64,000 bases of DNA, taken from Phycisphaerales bacterium. Lineage in GTDB: Bacteria > Planctomycetota > Phycisphaerae > Phycisphaerales > UBA1924. Positions 1-9,636 of this stretch are shown one piece after another. Made by a program: the position numbers and the translations under genes. The notes under the pieces are model-generated. The model was not told the DNA's origin, searched no databases, and saw only the letters and a program-made list of their open reading frames with translations. The stretch lies in NCBI GenBank assembly GCA_020849615.1, contig JADLFW010000013.1:238566-302565 (forward strand), given 5' to 3'. Position 1 is the first letter of the stretch; the number at the start of each line of letters is the position of its first letter.

Positions 1-145
1 TGCCGGGCCCGGCCGGGATTCTGGGGTCCAAGGCCCGCGATGAGCAGCCGGCGCCCGCGGCGGCCCGTGACTGACGGGGTGCAGGGCTGAGGCGGGCCCG
101 GCGGGCCGCCCCGCCGGCGCTGGCCCGGCATACGCTCCCGCCGCG

Positions 146-1339
146 ATGACGCGGCCCGTCACTTACAAATCCTGGGGTGTTGACCTCGAGCCGGAGTCGA
201 TCCGGCAGATGGACAACGCCTGCCGGCTGCCGGTGGCGGCGGCGGCGGCGCTGATGCCGGATGCGCACGTGGGGTACGGGCTGCCGATCGGGGGCATCCT
301 GGCGACGCGGGGCGCGGTGGTGCCTTACGCGGTGGGGGTGGACATTGCGTGCCGGATGCGGCTGACGGTGCTGGACATCCCGGCCGGCGCGCTGGACAAG
401 CCGCACGAGCGCACGCGGCTGATCCGGTCGCTGGAGTCGCAGACGCGGTTCGGGGTCGGCGGGACGTTCGACAAGCGCAACCAGCACGGCGTGATGGACC
501 GCGACTGGTCGGTTTCGCCGGTGACATTGCACAACAAGGACCGGGCGTGGGCGCAGCTGGGCACGAGCGGTTCCGGGAACCACTTCGTCGAGTACGGCGC
601 GCTGACGCTGGAGGCCCGCGCGGATGACCTGGGCCTTGATGCGGGCGTCTACCTGGCGCTGCTGTCGCATTCCGGCAGCCGCGGGCCGGGCGCCGCGGTG
701 TGCCAGCACTATTCGGGCTTGGCCCGGCGTCTGCACGCGGATCTTCCGAAGGAGCTGAGCTACCTGGCCTGGCTCGAGCTGGAATCGCAGCCGGGGCGGG
801 AGTACTGGGATGCGATGAACCTGATGGGGCACTACGCGGCGGCGAACCACGAGATCATCCACCGGCGCATCGTCAAGGACCTGGGCGCGGAGGCGGTTGC
901 GCACGTGGAGAACCATCACAACTTCGCGTGGAAGGAGATGCACGACCTCGGGGAGGGTCCGGAGGAGGTGATCGTGCACCGCAAGGGCGCGACGCCCGCG
1001 GGCGGGGGTGCGCTGGGCGTGATCCCCGGGTCGATGGCGACGCCCGGCTTTGTCGTGCGGGGCAGGGGGTCGGCGGAGTCGCTGCGCTCGGCGAGCCACG
1101 GCGCGGGGCGGGTGATGTCGCGGACCCGGGCGAAGGAGATGTTCGCGTGGGGGAACGTGAAGCGCGACCTCGCCGCGGCGGGTGTCGAGGTGCTCAGCGC
1201 GGGGATCGACGAGGTCCCGGGCGTGTACAAGGACATCCACGAGGTGATGGCCCGGCAGAGCGACCTGGTCGAGCCGATCGCGCGGTTTGACCCCCGCATC
1301 GTGAAGATGGCCCCGGCGGGCGAGAGGCCCGAAGACTGA
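146..1339 (+). CDS. rtcB: RtcB-family 3'-phosphate RNA ligase
   Basis: Protein of 397 aa, close to the usual RtcB length. RtcB enzymes join a 3'-phosphate (or 2',3'-cyclic phosphate) RNA end to a 5'-OH, using GTP and Mn2+, in RNA repair or tRNA splicing. Visible family motifs are PDAHVGYGLPIGG near the N-terminus, the metal-binding GVDIACRM, GSGNHFVE, AANHEI, and the C-terminal SASHGAGRVMSR carrying the histidine that is guanylylated in the family. The catalytic residues therefore look intact. No archease gene is adjacent. No good ribosome binding site is seen before the ATG, which is common here. The first 145 bases hold no supportable gene. Confidence 0.95.
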   Translation: MTRPVTYKSWGVDLEPESIRQMDNACRLPVAAAAALMPDAHVGYGLPIGGILATRGAVVPYAVGVDIACRMRLTVLDIPAGALDKPHERTRLIRSLESQTRFGVGGTFDKRNQHGVMDRDWSVSPVTLHNKDRAWAQLGTSGSGNHFVEYGALTLEARADDLGLDAGVYLALLSHSGSRGPGAAVCQHYSGLARRLHADLPKELSYLAWLELESQPGREYWDAMNLMGHYAAANHEIIHRRIVKDLGAEAVAHVENHHNFAWKEMHDLGEGPEEVIVHRKGATPAGGGALGVIPGSMATPGFVVRGRGSAESLRSASHGAGRVMSRTRAKEMFAWGNVKRDLAAAGVEVLSAGIDEVPGVYKDIHEVMARQSDLVEPIARFDPRIVKMAPAGERPED

Positions 1340-1397
1340 CGAATCCGGCCCGCGCGGCCAAGAATCCACCACCGCAGCGAAGCAAGGCTCTCCCGAC

Positions 1398-2429
1398 ATG
1401 CCCCTCGACCCAGTCTTCTGGCTGTACACCGCGTTCGGCGCCTTTGTGATCGTCTTCATGGCGATCGACCTGGCGATCACGGGGCGGAACCGAGAGATCT
1501 CGGCCCGGCAGGCGCTGGCGTGGACCGGCGTGTGCGTGGCGCTGGCGCTGCTGTTCATCCCGGCGCTGTACTGGATGTACGAGCGGCACTGGCTGGGGCT
1601 GGGGATGGCGACGGAGCGTCACGCGTCGATCGGCGGCGCCGAGGCGGCGGCGACGTTCCTGCAGGGGTGGATTCTGGAGTATTCGCTGAGCGTAGACAAC
1701 CTGTTCGTGTTCGCGGTGATCTTCCAGCACTTCGCGGTGCCGCGGCAGAACCAGCACCGGGTGCTGGCGTGGGGCATCATCGCCACGCTCATCCTGCGGG
1801 GCGCGTTCATCCTGGTGGGGGGCGTGCTGCTGCGGCACTTCCACTTCCTGCTGTACATCGCCGGGGCGTTCCTCATCTACACGGCGTTCAAGATGCTGGC
1901 GGGCAAGGAGGAGGAGTTCGAGGCGGAGGAGAGCCGGATCGTCAGGGCGGCACGGCGGTTCGTGTCCTTCACGCCCGACTACGACGGGGACCGGTTCTTT
2001 ACTCAGTCCGGCGGGGCGATGTCGGCCACGCCGCTCTTCCTGGTGCTGCTGGTTCTCAACGTCGTGGACATCGTCTTCGCGGTTGACTCCATCCCGGCGA
2101 TCTTCGGGATCACGCAGGAGTCGTTCATCGTCTTCACTTCCAACGTGTTCGCGGTGCTGGGCCTGCGGGCGCTGTACTTCGTGCTCGCCAGCCTGATGGA
2201 CAAGTTCCGCTACCTCAAGGTGTCGCTCGCGGTCATCCTGGGGTTCGTGGGCGTGAAGATGCTCACGGAGAAGCTGGTGGAAGGCCGGATCTCGCAGGGC
2301 ACGGTGACCGTGCTCTCCCTGGGGTTCATCGTTGTGTCCCTTTTCCTCGGCGTCTGGTTCTCGATCCAGGCCTCCCGCCCGCCGCGGGCCGGGCCCGGCC
2401 TGGAAATCGATCAGCGCCCTGACGAGTAA
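1398..2429 (+). CDS. TerC/Alx-family integral membrane protein
   Basis: 343 aa with about nine hydrophobic segments. The TerC-family signatures are clear: an acidic membrane motif SLSVDNLFVFAVIF, and VVDIVFAVDSIPAIFGIT followed by SNVFAVLGLRALYF. Members (TerC, Alx, MeeF/MeeY) are associated with tellurite resistance or Mn2+ export, and the conserved membrane aspartates are the likely metal contacts. It is followed after 9 bp by a second, divergent TerC-domain gene, so the two probably form an operon. The specific metal cannot be told from the sequence. Confidence 0.92.
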   Translation: MPLDPVFWLYTAFGAFVIVFMAIDLAITGRNREISARQALAWTGVCVALALLFIPALYWMYERHWLGLGMATERHASIGGAEAAATFLQGWILEYSLSVDNLFVFAVIFQHFAVPRQNQHRVLAWGIIATLILRGAFILVGGVLLRHFHFLLYIAGAFLIYTAFKMLAGKEEEFEAEESRIVRAARRFVSFTPDYDGDRFFTQSGGAMSATPLFLVLLVLNVVDIVFAVDSIPAIFGITQESFIVFTSNVFAVLGLRALYFVLASLMDKFRYLKVSLAVILGFVGVKMLTEKLVEGRISQGTVTVLSLGFIVVSLFLGVWFSIQASRPPRAGPGLEIDQRPDE

Positions 2430-2438
2430 TCACCCGGC

Positions 2439-3869
2439 ATGCTCCCGCTCTGGATCTCCATGTCGCTGGTCGTGGTCATGCTGGTGATGCTGGACCGTTT
2501 TCTGCTGCACCCGCGTCCCGAGGTCATCACGCCCACGACCGCGGTGGCCCGGCTCCTGTTCTGGTTCCTGCTCGCGATGGTCTTCAACGCCGGGGTGTTC
2601 TTCATCTACGAGGAGCACAACTTCGGGGCGGGGCTGGACGGCGGGGTCCACCACGTCGGCGGAGTGGAGGCATCGCTGCAGTTCCTCACCGCGTTCGTCC
2701 TCGCGCTGGCGCTCGACCTGGACACGGTCTTTGTGATCTCGGCCATCTTCACGCACCTCCGCACGCCGGCCGGCTACCGCCACCGGGTCCTGTTCTGGGG
2801 GATTCCGGCGGCGATGGTGGGGCGCGGGATCATGATCTTCACGGCGGGCGAGCTGCTGGACCTGTGGGGGTGGTTCCGCTTCGTCCTGGCGGTGCTTCTC
2901 ATCCTCGCCGGCCTGCGGATGATCCTCATCCGCCAGGAGAACGCGGACCCGGAGAAGAACTTCATCTACCGCATCCTGCGGCGCTTCGTGCCGGTATCCG
3001 ACCGCCAGCACGGGGCCGACCTGCTCGCGCTGGTCAACGGCCGGCCCGCGCTGACGCCGCTGCTGGTCACGCTGCTGCTGGTGGAGACCGCCGACGGGAT
3101 CTTCGCGTTTGATTCGATCCCCGCGGCGTTCGCGGTGACGCGCGAGCCGTTCCTGATCTTCGCGGCCAACGTGTTCTCGCTGTTCTGCCTGCGGGCGATC
3201 TACCCGGCTCTCGAGTCGCTCACGGGGTGGCTGCGCTACGTGAAGATCGGGCTGGCGATGATCCTGGCGTACGCGGCGGTGGCGATCGCGCTGCCCGTCA
3301 CGCACCGGGCTCCGACGGAGGCGTCCCTGGCGGCGATCCTGGCGTCCGTGGGGGTGGGGATCTCGTTCGCGGTCAGGTGGGGCTCGGCCCGGCAGGCGAA
3401 AGTGCGTGAATCGCCGCTGGGCCCGGATGCTGAGCGGATCGCGCGGCTGACGCTGGCGCCGGCGCGGAAGCTGATCGTGCTGGTGGTGGGGACGACGGTG
3501 GTCATCATCGGGCTGATCATGATCGGGCCGGTGCCGGGGCCCGGCATCGTGGTGGTGCCGATCGGCCTGAGCATCCTGGCGGCGGAGTTCGTGTGGGCCC
3601 GGCGGCTGCTGCACAAGTATTCGCAGAGCGTGCAGAGCGTGGGCCGTCGGGTCATGAAGACGCCGCGACCGTGGCTGATCGTGCCGGTGGTGGGGGCGAC
3701 CCTCGCCATCTTCACGTTGCTGTGGGTGTTCCGGCCGTTTGAGATCCGCACCAGCGCGATCCTGTCGGGCGCGATTCCCGCGCTGCTGGGGCAGATCGTG
3801 TGGGCCTATCTCACGATCCAGAAGTACCGCGAGATCAAGCGCACGCCGGGCCCGGACGCCGGTAAATGA
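2439..3869 (+). CDS. TerC-like membrane protein fused to a PGPGW domain
   Basis: 476 aa. The first ~320 residues are a diverged TerC domain: ALDLDTVFVISAIF replaces the usual SVDN motif, followed by ETADGIFAFDSIPAAFAVT and AANVFSLFCLRAIYP. Residues about 340-400 carry MIGPVPGPGIVVVPIGLSI and an AEFVWARRLL tail, the signature of the PGPGW putative transmembrane family (PF09656). Two further hydrophobic segments end the protein. It sits 9 bp behind the other TerC gene. The acidic pair in the first motif is kept in altered form (LDLD versus SVDN), so ion transport is plausible but specificity may differ from its neighbour. Confidence 0.85.
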   Translation: MLPLWISMSLVVVMLVMLDRFLLHPRPEVITPTTAVARLLFWFLLAMVFNAGVFFIYEEHNFGAGLDGGVHHVGGVEASLQFLTAFVLALALDLDTVFVISAIFTHLRTPAGYRHRVLFWGIPAAMVGRGIMIFTAGELLDLWGWFRFVLAVLLILAGLRMILIRQENADPEKNFIYRILRRFVPVSDRQHGADLLALVNGRPALTPLLVTLLLVETADGIFAFDSIPAAFAVTREPFLIFAANVFSLFCLRAIYPALESLTGWLRYVKIGLAMILAYAAVAIALPVTHRAPTEASLAAILASVGVGISFAVRWGSARQAKVRESPLGPDAERIARLTLAPARKLIVLVVGTTVVIIGLIMIGPVPGPGIVVVPIGLSILAAEFVWARRLLHKYSQSVQSVGRRVMKTPRPWLIVPVVGATLAIFTLLWVFRPFEIRTSAILSGAIPALLGQIVWAYLTIQKYREIKRTPGPDAGK

Positions 3870-3871
3870 CA

Positions 3872-3893
3872 GGCGGGCCGTTTCCGGCCCGCC
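3872..3893. terminator. Strong hairpin between convergent genes
   Basis: GGCGGGCCG, a TTTC loop, then CGGCCCGCC give a perfect 9-bp stem three bases after the TerC-PGPGW stop and before the convergent b562-like gene. There is no long T-run on the + strand, so it may be a weak bidirectional terminator or a 3'-end stabiliser. Confidence 0.5.
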
Positions 3894-3918
3894 CGCGGCT
3901 GAACACTGAAATATCCGC

Positions 3919-4500
3919 TCACTTTTTGGCGGGGGGCGTGTTGCCCCGGGGCGCCGGGAGGCCGAGGTGCTCATCCTCCTCGGGCGCGAACTTCTTGTGG
4001 GCGCTGTCGCGGAGCGCATCGACCTCGGTGACGGCCTTGGCGGCGTCGGCGTAGTCGCCCTTGAGGATGGACCGCTCGGCCCGGAGGAGCAGGCCGAGGA
4101 GATCGATCTGCTGGAGGCGGTAGTCCTCGAGGTACGCCTCCTGGTCCTTCTCGGGCATGTGCTCGGGCTTCATGGTCTTGGTCTGCACCGCGATGCGCTG
4201 CATGTCGGAGAGGATCTGGAGATTCTCGTTCTTCATTTCCGGCTTGTCGGCCTGCTTCTTGAGGGTGCGCAGGCCGCGGCCCATCGACTTCATGAGCCGC
4301 TCGAGGGATTCGGGCTGGCCATCGGCGGGGCGTGCGGAGCGCTGCCGGTCCCCTCCGCCGGGCCCGGCCGGGCCGCCCGGCTGTGCACTGGCGGGCTGGC
4401 TCGGGGCGGGCTTGTCGCCCGCTCCGGGCTGGGCGGAAACGAACGCCGCGGCGCTCAGCGAGGTGAAGAGGGCCGCAACCATGAACCGACGACTCGACAT
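3919..4500 (-). CDS. Secreted cytochrome b562-like four-helix protein
   Basis: 193 aa. The start is set at MSSRRF because an AGGAG box lies 8 bases upstream; the frame stays open upstream only through the repeat array. A signal peptide (to about residue 23) is followed by a Pro/Gly/Ala-rich linker and then ~110 residues resembling cytochrome b562: a methionine in RLMKSMGRGLRTLKK near the first helix and a histidine in LRDSAHKKF in the last helix, the positions of the Met and His haem ligands in E. coli CybC. Length and helical pattern fit. Whether haem is bound is inference; planctomycetes carry many b562-fold proteins. No partner redox gene is adjacent. Confidence 0.6.
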   Translation of the reverse strand: MSSRRFMVAALFTSLSAAAFVSAQPGAGDKPAPSQPASAQPGGPAGPGGGDRQRSARPADGQPESLERLMKSMGRGLRTLKKQADKPEMKNENLQILSDMQRIAVQTKTMKPEHMPEKDQEAYLEDYRLQQIDLLGLLLRAERSILKGDYADAAKAVTEVDALRDSAHKKFAPEEDEHLGLPAPRGNTPPAKK

Positions 4501-4570
4501 GTGCACGTACTCCTGGAAAAGACGACGCGTGCGAAGGCCCGGATCATAGCAACGCGAAGGAGAAGAAAGA

Positions 4571-4770
4571 GCGTGGCGGACGCGAGGGCGCGTCCACCAC
4601 GGCACCCGGCGTGGTTGTGAGGGAAGGAGAAGAAAGAGCGTGGCGGACGCGAGGGCGCGTCCACCACGGCACCCGGCGTGGTTGCGAGGGAAGGAGAAGA
4701 AAGAGCGTGGCGGACGCGAGGGCGCGTCCACCACGGCACCCGGCGAGGGCGCGTCCACCACGGCACCCGG
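4571..4770. repeat. 67-bp tandem array of REP-like hairpin unit (3.4 copies)
   Basis: Copies of a 40-bp unit begin at 4571, 4638 and 4705 (period 67 bp), with a truncated fourth ending at 4770. Each unit contains GTGGCGGACGCG, a 4-base loop, CGCGTCCACCAC and then the tail GGCACCCGGC. The linker is GTGGTTG(T/C)GAGGGAAGGAG-type sequence. The same unit recurs at 13784, 15783 and 16292. This array fills most of the gap between the b562-like gene and rmuC; no gene is seen in it. Confidence 0.9.
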
Positions 4771-4827
4771 CCCGACGGCGAAGGGTGGCGGGGTGTTACA
4801 AATGGACCGCAGCGCGCTGCGAGTGAG

Positions 4828-6315
4828 CTACGACGCCTGTGGCTCGGCGGCGCCGGGGAGCATGCGGATGCGGACCTCGACGCCGTCGACTTCGGGCAGT
4901 TCCTTGGCGGACTTCACGCCCGCATCCTGGAAGCGGCGCAGGGCGGGTTCGAGGCGGGTCTCGTAGCTGCCGACGAAGTCGTTGTACTTGCGGGCCGTGG
5001 ATTCGATGGCCCGGCCCAGGTCGCCGAGGTGCCTGAAGGCGATGCAGGCCCGTTCGTGGAGGTCGATGCCGAGCTGGCGCAGCTCGACCGCCTCCTCGGC
5101 GAGGCGCTGCTCCTTCCAGCCCAGCTCGACCGCGCGGAGGAGGCCGATGAGGGTGGAGGGGCTGGCGAGGATCACCCGCTTCTGCGCGGCGAGCTCGAAG
5201 AGTTCGGGGCGGCGCTGGAGGGCGGCGTCGATGAACTGATCGCCGGGCACGAACATGATGACGAACTCGGGGGTCTTGTCGAACTGGTCCCAGTAGACCT
5301 TGGCGGCGAGCTTGCCGACCTGGTCGGCGACGTGGCCCGCGAAGCGCTGGAGGCAGGCCTCGCTGGCCTCGGGTGAATCGGCCTCCATGGCCTCGACGTA
5401 AGCGCCGATGTTGGCCTTGGCATCGATGACGATGACGCGGTCGTTGGGGAGCTTAACGGTCATGTCGGGGCGCTGGGCCCGGCCGTCGGTGTCGCGGACG
5501 GATTCCTGCGTGTTGAAATCGCAGTAGCTCTTCATGCCGGCGACCTCGACGACGCGCTGGAGCTGGATTTCGCCGTAGCGGCCGCGGACCTGGGGCTTGC
5601 TGAGGGCCTCGCGGAGCTTTTCGGTGCGCTGGCCCAGCAGCCCGGCGGCGTCGGCGACCGTGCGGATCTGCGAGGAGAGGGTGGCGAAGGACTCGAGGCG
5701 CTGGCGTTCGATCTCGGCGAGCTTCGCCTCGGTCTTCTTCAGCGTCTCGCCGATGGGCGCGACGAGCTGCTGCACGCCGAGCCTGCTCTGGTCGAGCTCG
5801 CCCTTGGCCCGGGCCTGCTCGGCGGCGAAGGACTGCTTCGCGAGCTCGAGGAACGAGGTGCTGGAGTGCTTGAGGGCATCGGAAGCCAGGGCGCGGAAGG
5901 TGTCGGCGGCGTCCTTGCGGTACTCGGCGAGCTTGGTCTCCAGGTCGCGCTCGCGCTGCTCGAGCGCGGTGAGCTGGGCCCGGTAGATCTCCTGCGCCTT
6001 GATGAGCTCCTCGCGGTGGCCGGCGAGGCGGGCCTCCAGTTCCTGGTCGAGCTGGGCCGCGCGGAGTTCGAGGGCGTGGTTGCGTTCGGAGAGGTCGGCG
6101 TGGAGCTTCTCGCGGCGGGCGGTTTCATCGGCGAGAAGGCGGCGGGCCTCGGCGAGTTCGGCCTCGGCGCGGGCGGCCCGGGCGTCGGCGGCGGCGAGGG
6201 AGGCGCGGGCCACCGCGGTGTCGGCGGCGCCGCGGCCGCGGGCGATGAGCAGGGCGATGGCGGCGGCGCCCGCCACCAGCGCGGCGATGAGCAGGACGAC
6301 GTGCAGGGTGTCCAT
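4828..6315 (-). CDS. rmuC: DNA recombination protein RmuC
   Basis: 495 aa. An N-terminal membrane anchor (about residues 4-24) is followed by a long coiled coil (~30-200, rich in AEA/EARR heptads) and then the RmuC domain with QVRGRYGEIQLQRVVEVAGM, RPDMTVKLPNDRVIVIDAK and FVIMFVPGDQF. The IDAK core is the restriction-endonuclease-like part of the family. RmuC limits inversions at short inverted repeats in E. coli. That is interesting beside a repeat array, although this is only context. The start is chosen at MDTLHVV, before the membrane segment. Confidence 0.93.
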   Translation of the reverse strand: MDTLHVVLLIAALVAGAAAIALLIARGRGAADTAVARASLAAADARAARAEAELAEARRLLADETARREKLHADLSERNHALELRAAQLDQELEARLAGHREELIKAQEIYRAQLTALEQRERDLETKLAEYRKDAADTFRALASDALKHSSTSFLELAKQSFAAEQARAKGELDQSRLGVQQLVAPIGETLKKTEAKLAEIERQRLESFATLSSQIRTVADAAGLLGQRTEKLREALSKPQVRGRYGEIQLQRVVEVAGMKSYCDFNTQESVRDTDGRAQRPDMTVKLPNDRVIVIDAKANIGAYVEAMEADSPEASEACLQRFAGHVADQVGKLAAKVYWDQFDKTPEFVIMFVPGDQFIDAALQRRPELFELAAQKRVILASPSTLIGLLRAVELGWKEQRLAEEAVELRQLGIDLHERACIAFRHLGDLGRAIESTARKYNDFVGSYETRLEPALRRFQDAGVKSAKELPEVDGVEVRIRMLPGAAEPQAS

Positions 6316-6522
6316 GGACCCGAGTATATCCCATACGGGCCGGGGCCCGGTCCATCCCGGCCATCTGCCGAATTGGCACACACCGTGGGCGGGCGGCGGA
6401 GAGGTGGCAGGCCGCGGGCTTGAAATCCGCGGGTTGTGGGGGCCAAAGAGGGGCGCTGGGAGGCGGTGTTTGGGGCGCGGGGCGGGCCGGGCCCGGCATC
6501 CGGGTTGCCATGGGTAGCGCGG

Positions 6523-7080
6523 ATGGTGAACGTGCGCCCACAACCCGGGGACTCGGCCCGACCTGAAGGTCGGCTCGGCGGTGGGCTGCCGGGCCCGGGC
6601 CGGCAGGGGGGTGATGAGGGTCAGCCCGGCGGGGCGGGGGGCCGGCTGAACCTGCTGCTGTCGTACGCCGGGTGGGAGCCCGAATCGTGGGTGGAGCGGC
6701 TGCCGCGGCTGCTGGAGCCCATGGGGATCCGGTCGCTGAAGGCGGGGACGGGCAGGGAGGCCTCCGAGGTCATCAAGAGCCACCGGATCCACATCGCGGT
6801 GGTCGATCTGGGGCTCCCGCTGGACCTGGCCGAGGGCGCTGCGGATGAGGGCGGGCCGCGGCTGCTGGAGCTGCTGTCGCGTCTGCGTCAGCCGCCGCCG
6901 ACGGTGGTGGTGAAGCGGTCGCGGTCGCACCGGGATGATTCGCGGGAGATCGCGGCGGCGCTGCGGGCCGGGGCATTCGCGGTGGTGGACCGCCCGCGCG
7001 AGTCGAACGACCTGGAAGTGATGCTGGAAGTGCTGAGGCGGTGTCTGGGGCGGTTCTACCAGGGCCGCTGGCCCGGCTGA
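6523..7080 (+). CDS. Receiver-like (degenerate response regulator) protein
   Basis: 185 aa from the ATG at 6523; the exact start is uncertain because no clear ribosome binding site is visible and the first ~40 residues are Gly/Pro-rich. From residue ~42 the chain follows the receiver fold: Asp95 in IAVVDLGLP at the phospho-acceptor position, and AGAFAVVDRPRE where the conserved Lys-Pro is replaced by Arg-Pro. The N-terminal acidic pair that binds Mg2+ is missing (LLLSYAG). It may therefore be a phosphorylation-independent pseudo-receiver. No output domain is present. It precedes groES by 92 bp. Confidence 0.6.
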   Translation: MVNVRPQPGDSARPEGRLGGGLPGPGRQGGDEGQPGGAGGRLNLLLSYAGWEPESWVERLPRLLEPMGIRSLKAGTGREASEVIKSHRIHIAVVDLGLPLDLAEGAADEGGPRLLELLSRLRQPPPTVVVKRSRSHRDDSREIAAALRAGAFAVVDRPRESNDLEVMLEVLRRCLGRFYQGRWPG

Positions 7081-7172
7081 ATGAGAGTGTTTTCTTCCAC
7101 CGGCCGCGGGTGTCCGTCGCCGGGAGATTCTGTTCCTGATTCGCAGTCCATGAGAGACACGGAGATTCGACG

Positions 7173-7505
7173 ATGAGCAAAGGCAAGAGTGGTGGCTCCT
7201 CCGGCGGTTCCGGGGTGACGGTTCGTCCGCTGCACGACAAGATCCTGGTGAAGCGGGATGAGGCGCAGAGCAAGACGGACACGGGCATCTACCTGCCCGA
7301 GACGAGCAAGGACAAGCCCAAGACGGGGACGATCCACGCGGTGGGCGATGGGGCGCTGAATACCGAGACGGGGGAGCGGATCCCGCTGAGCGTGAGGAAG
7401 GGCGACAAGGTCATCTTCTCGTCCTACGCCGGCACGGAGATCAAGCTGGATGGGCAGGACCTGCTCATCATGTCGGAGGATGAGATCCTCGCGGTGATCG
7501 ACTGA
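7173..7505 (+). CDS. groES: Co-chaperonin GroES
   Basis: 110 aa. The N-terminus has a 13-residue Ser/Gly/Lys extension before VRPLHDKILVKRDEAQSKT, the first strand and start of the mobile loop of GroES. GDKVIFSSYAGTEIKLDGQD and the terminal EDEILAVI are also typical. It caps the GroEL folding chamber in the cytoplasm. An ACGGAG box lies before the ATG. A small gene separates it from groEL, and no CIRCE operator was found upstream. Confidence 0.96.
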   Translation: MSKGKSGGSSGGSGVTVRPLHDKILVKRDEAQSKTDTGIYLPETSKDKPKTGTIHAVGDGALNTETGERIPLSVRKGDKVIFSSYAGTEIKLDGQDLLIMSEDEILAVID

Positions 7506-7528
7506 GGCCCGCGCGGGATCAATCCACC

Positions 7529-7759
7529 ATGACCTCCGACCAGCTCCGACAAGCCCTGGGCGAACTGAACGGCGAGCGCGATCTCGGCGTCGTGTTCTCG
7601 AATGTCCATTCGCCCGTCCCCGGGGTGTCCAGCCTCGAGGTCAAGAAAGCCATGCTCATCCCCGATGAGGCCGACCACCTGGTGAAGGTGACGGACGGGA
7701 AGAGCGTGTTCATCATCGACGCCGAGCGGGTCGCCTGGATCCGCATCGGGCTCAGGTAG
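7529..7759 (+). CDS. Small conserved-looking protein between groES and groEL
   Basis: 76 aa, starting 23 bp after groES and reading in the same direction. The chain is a balanced soluble sequence (EVKKAMLIPDEADHLVKVTD, then SVFIIDAERVAWIRIGL) without membrane segments or cysteines, and looks like a small beta-rich domain. I do not recognise the family. Position and spacing suggest co-transcription with the chaperonin genes. Strand alternation with hydrophobic ends and normal local codon use support a real gene. Confidence 0.65.
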   Translation: MTSDQLRQALGELNGERDLGVVFSNVHSPVPGVSSLEVKKAMLIPDEADHLVKVTDGKSVFIIDAERVAWIRIGLR

Positions 7760-7771
7760 AAAACCAAGACT

Positions 7772-7900
7772 TACCACAGAGGCGCAGAGACACAGAGAAA
7801 TGGCAAAGGGCAACTAGCAAATCGCAAACTCGGAGCGGCGCCGCCACGATCGGCCCGTTCCGTATCCGCTCTTCTCGGTGCCTCCGCGCCTCTGTGGTGA
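7772..7900. repeat. ~130-bp MITE-like element with terminal inverted repeats (CCACAGAGGCGCAGAG type)
   Basis: The left arm starts with ACCACAGAGGCGCAGAGACA; the right arm is its near-complement ending GCGCCTCTGTGGTGAAA. The element begins 13 bp after the stop of the small gene and ends just before the groEL ribosome binding site. A second copy lies at 29083-29220, and its core (a GGCGCC...CCACGATCG segment) is shared in inverted orientation. Similar CCACAGAG repeats occur in many bacterial genomes. Confidence 0.85.
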
Positions 7901-9568
<1,668 letters not shown>

Positions 9569-9594
9569 TCCGCTATCATTTCTCTTGACTGATT

Positions 9595-9624
9595 CGTAGG
9601 GCCCAACGGCCCTACGTTTCTATT
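9595..9624 (+). terminator. Rho-independent terminator after groEL
   Basis: CGTAGGGC, loop CCAACG, GCCCTACG, then TTTCTATT. It ends the chaperonin unit directly before the lower-GC island. Confidence 0.75.
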
Positions 9625-9636
9625 GGAGGTACACGT

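Noticed and set aside
1..145. 3' end of a gene upstream of rtcB
   Set aside because: Several frames are open but none shows recognisable sequence; nothing can be supported.
4501..4761. N-terminal extension of the b562-like protein through the repeat array
   Set aside because: The extension merely translates the repeats, and a ribosome binding site and signal peptide begin at 4500.
7081..7172. CIRCE heat-shock operator before groES
   Set aside because: The inverted TTAGCACTC/GAGTGCTAA pair is not present; GAGAGTG at 7083 has no partner.
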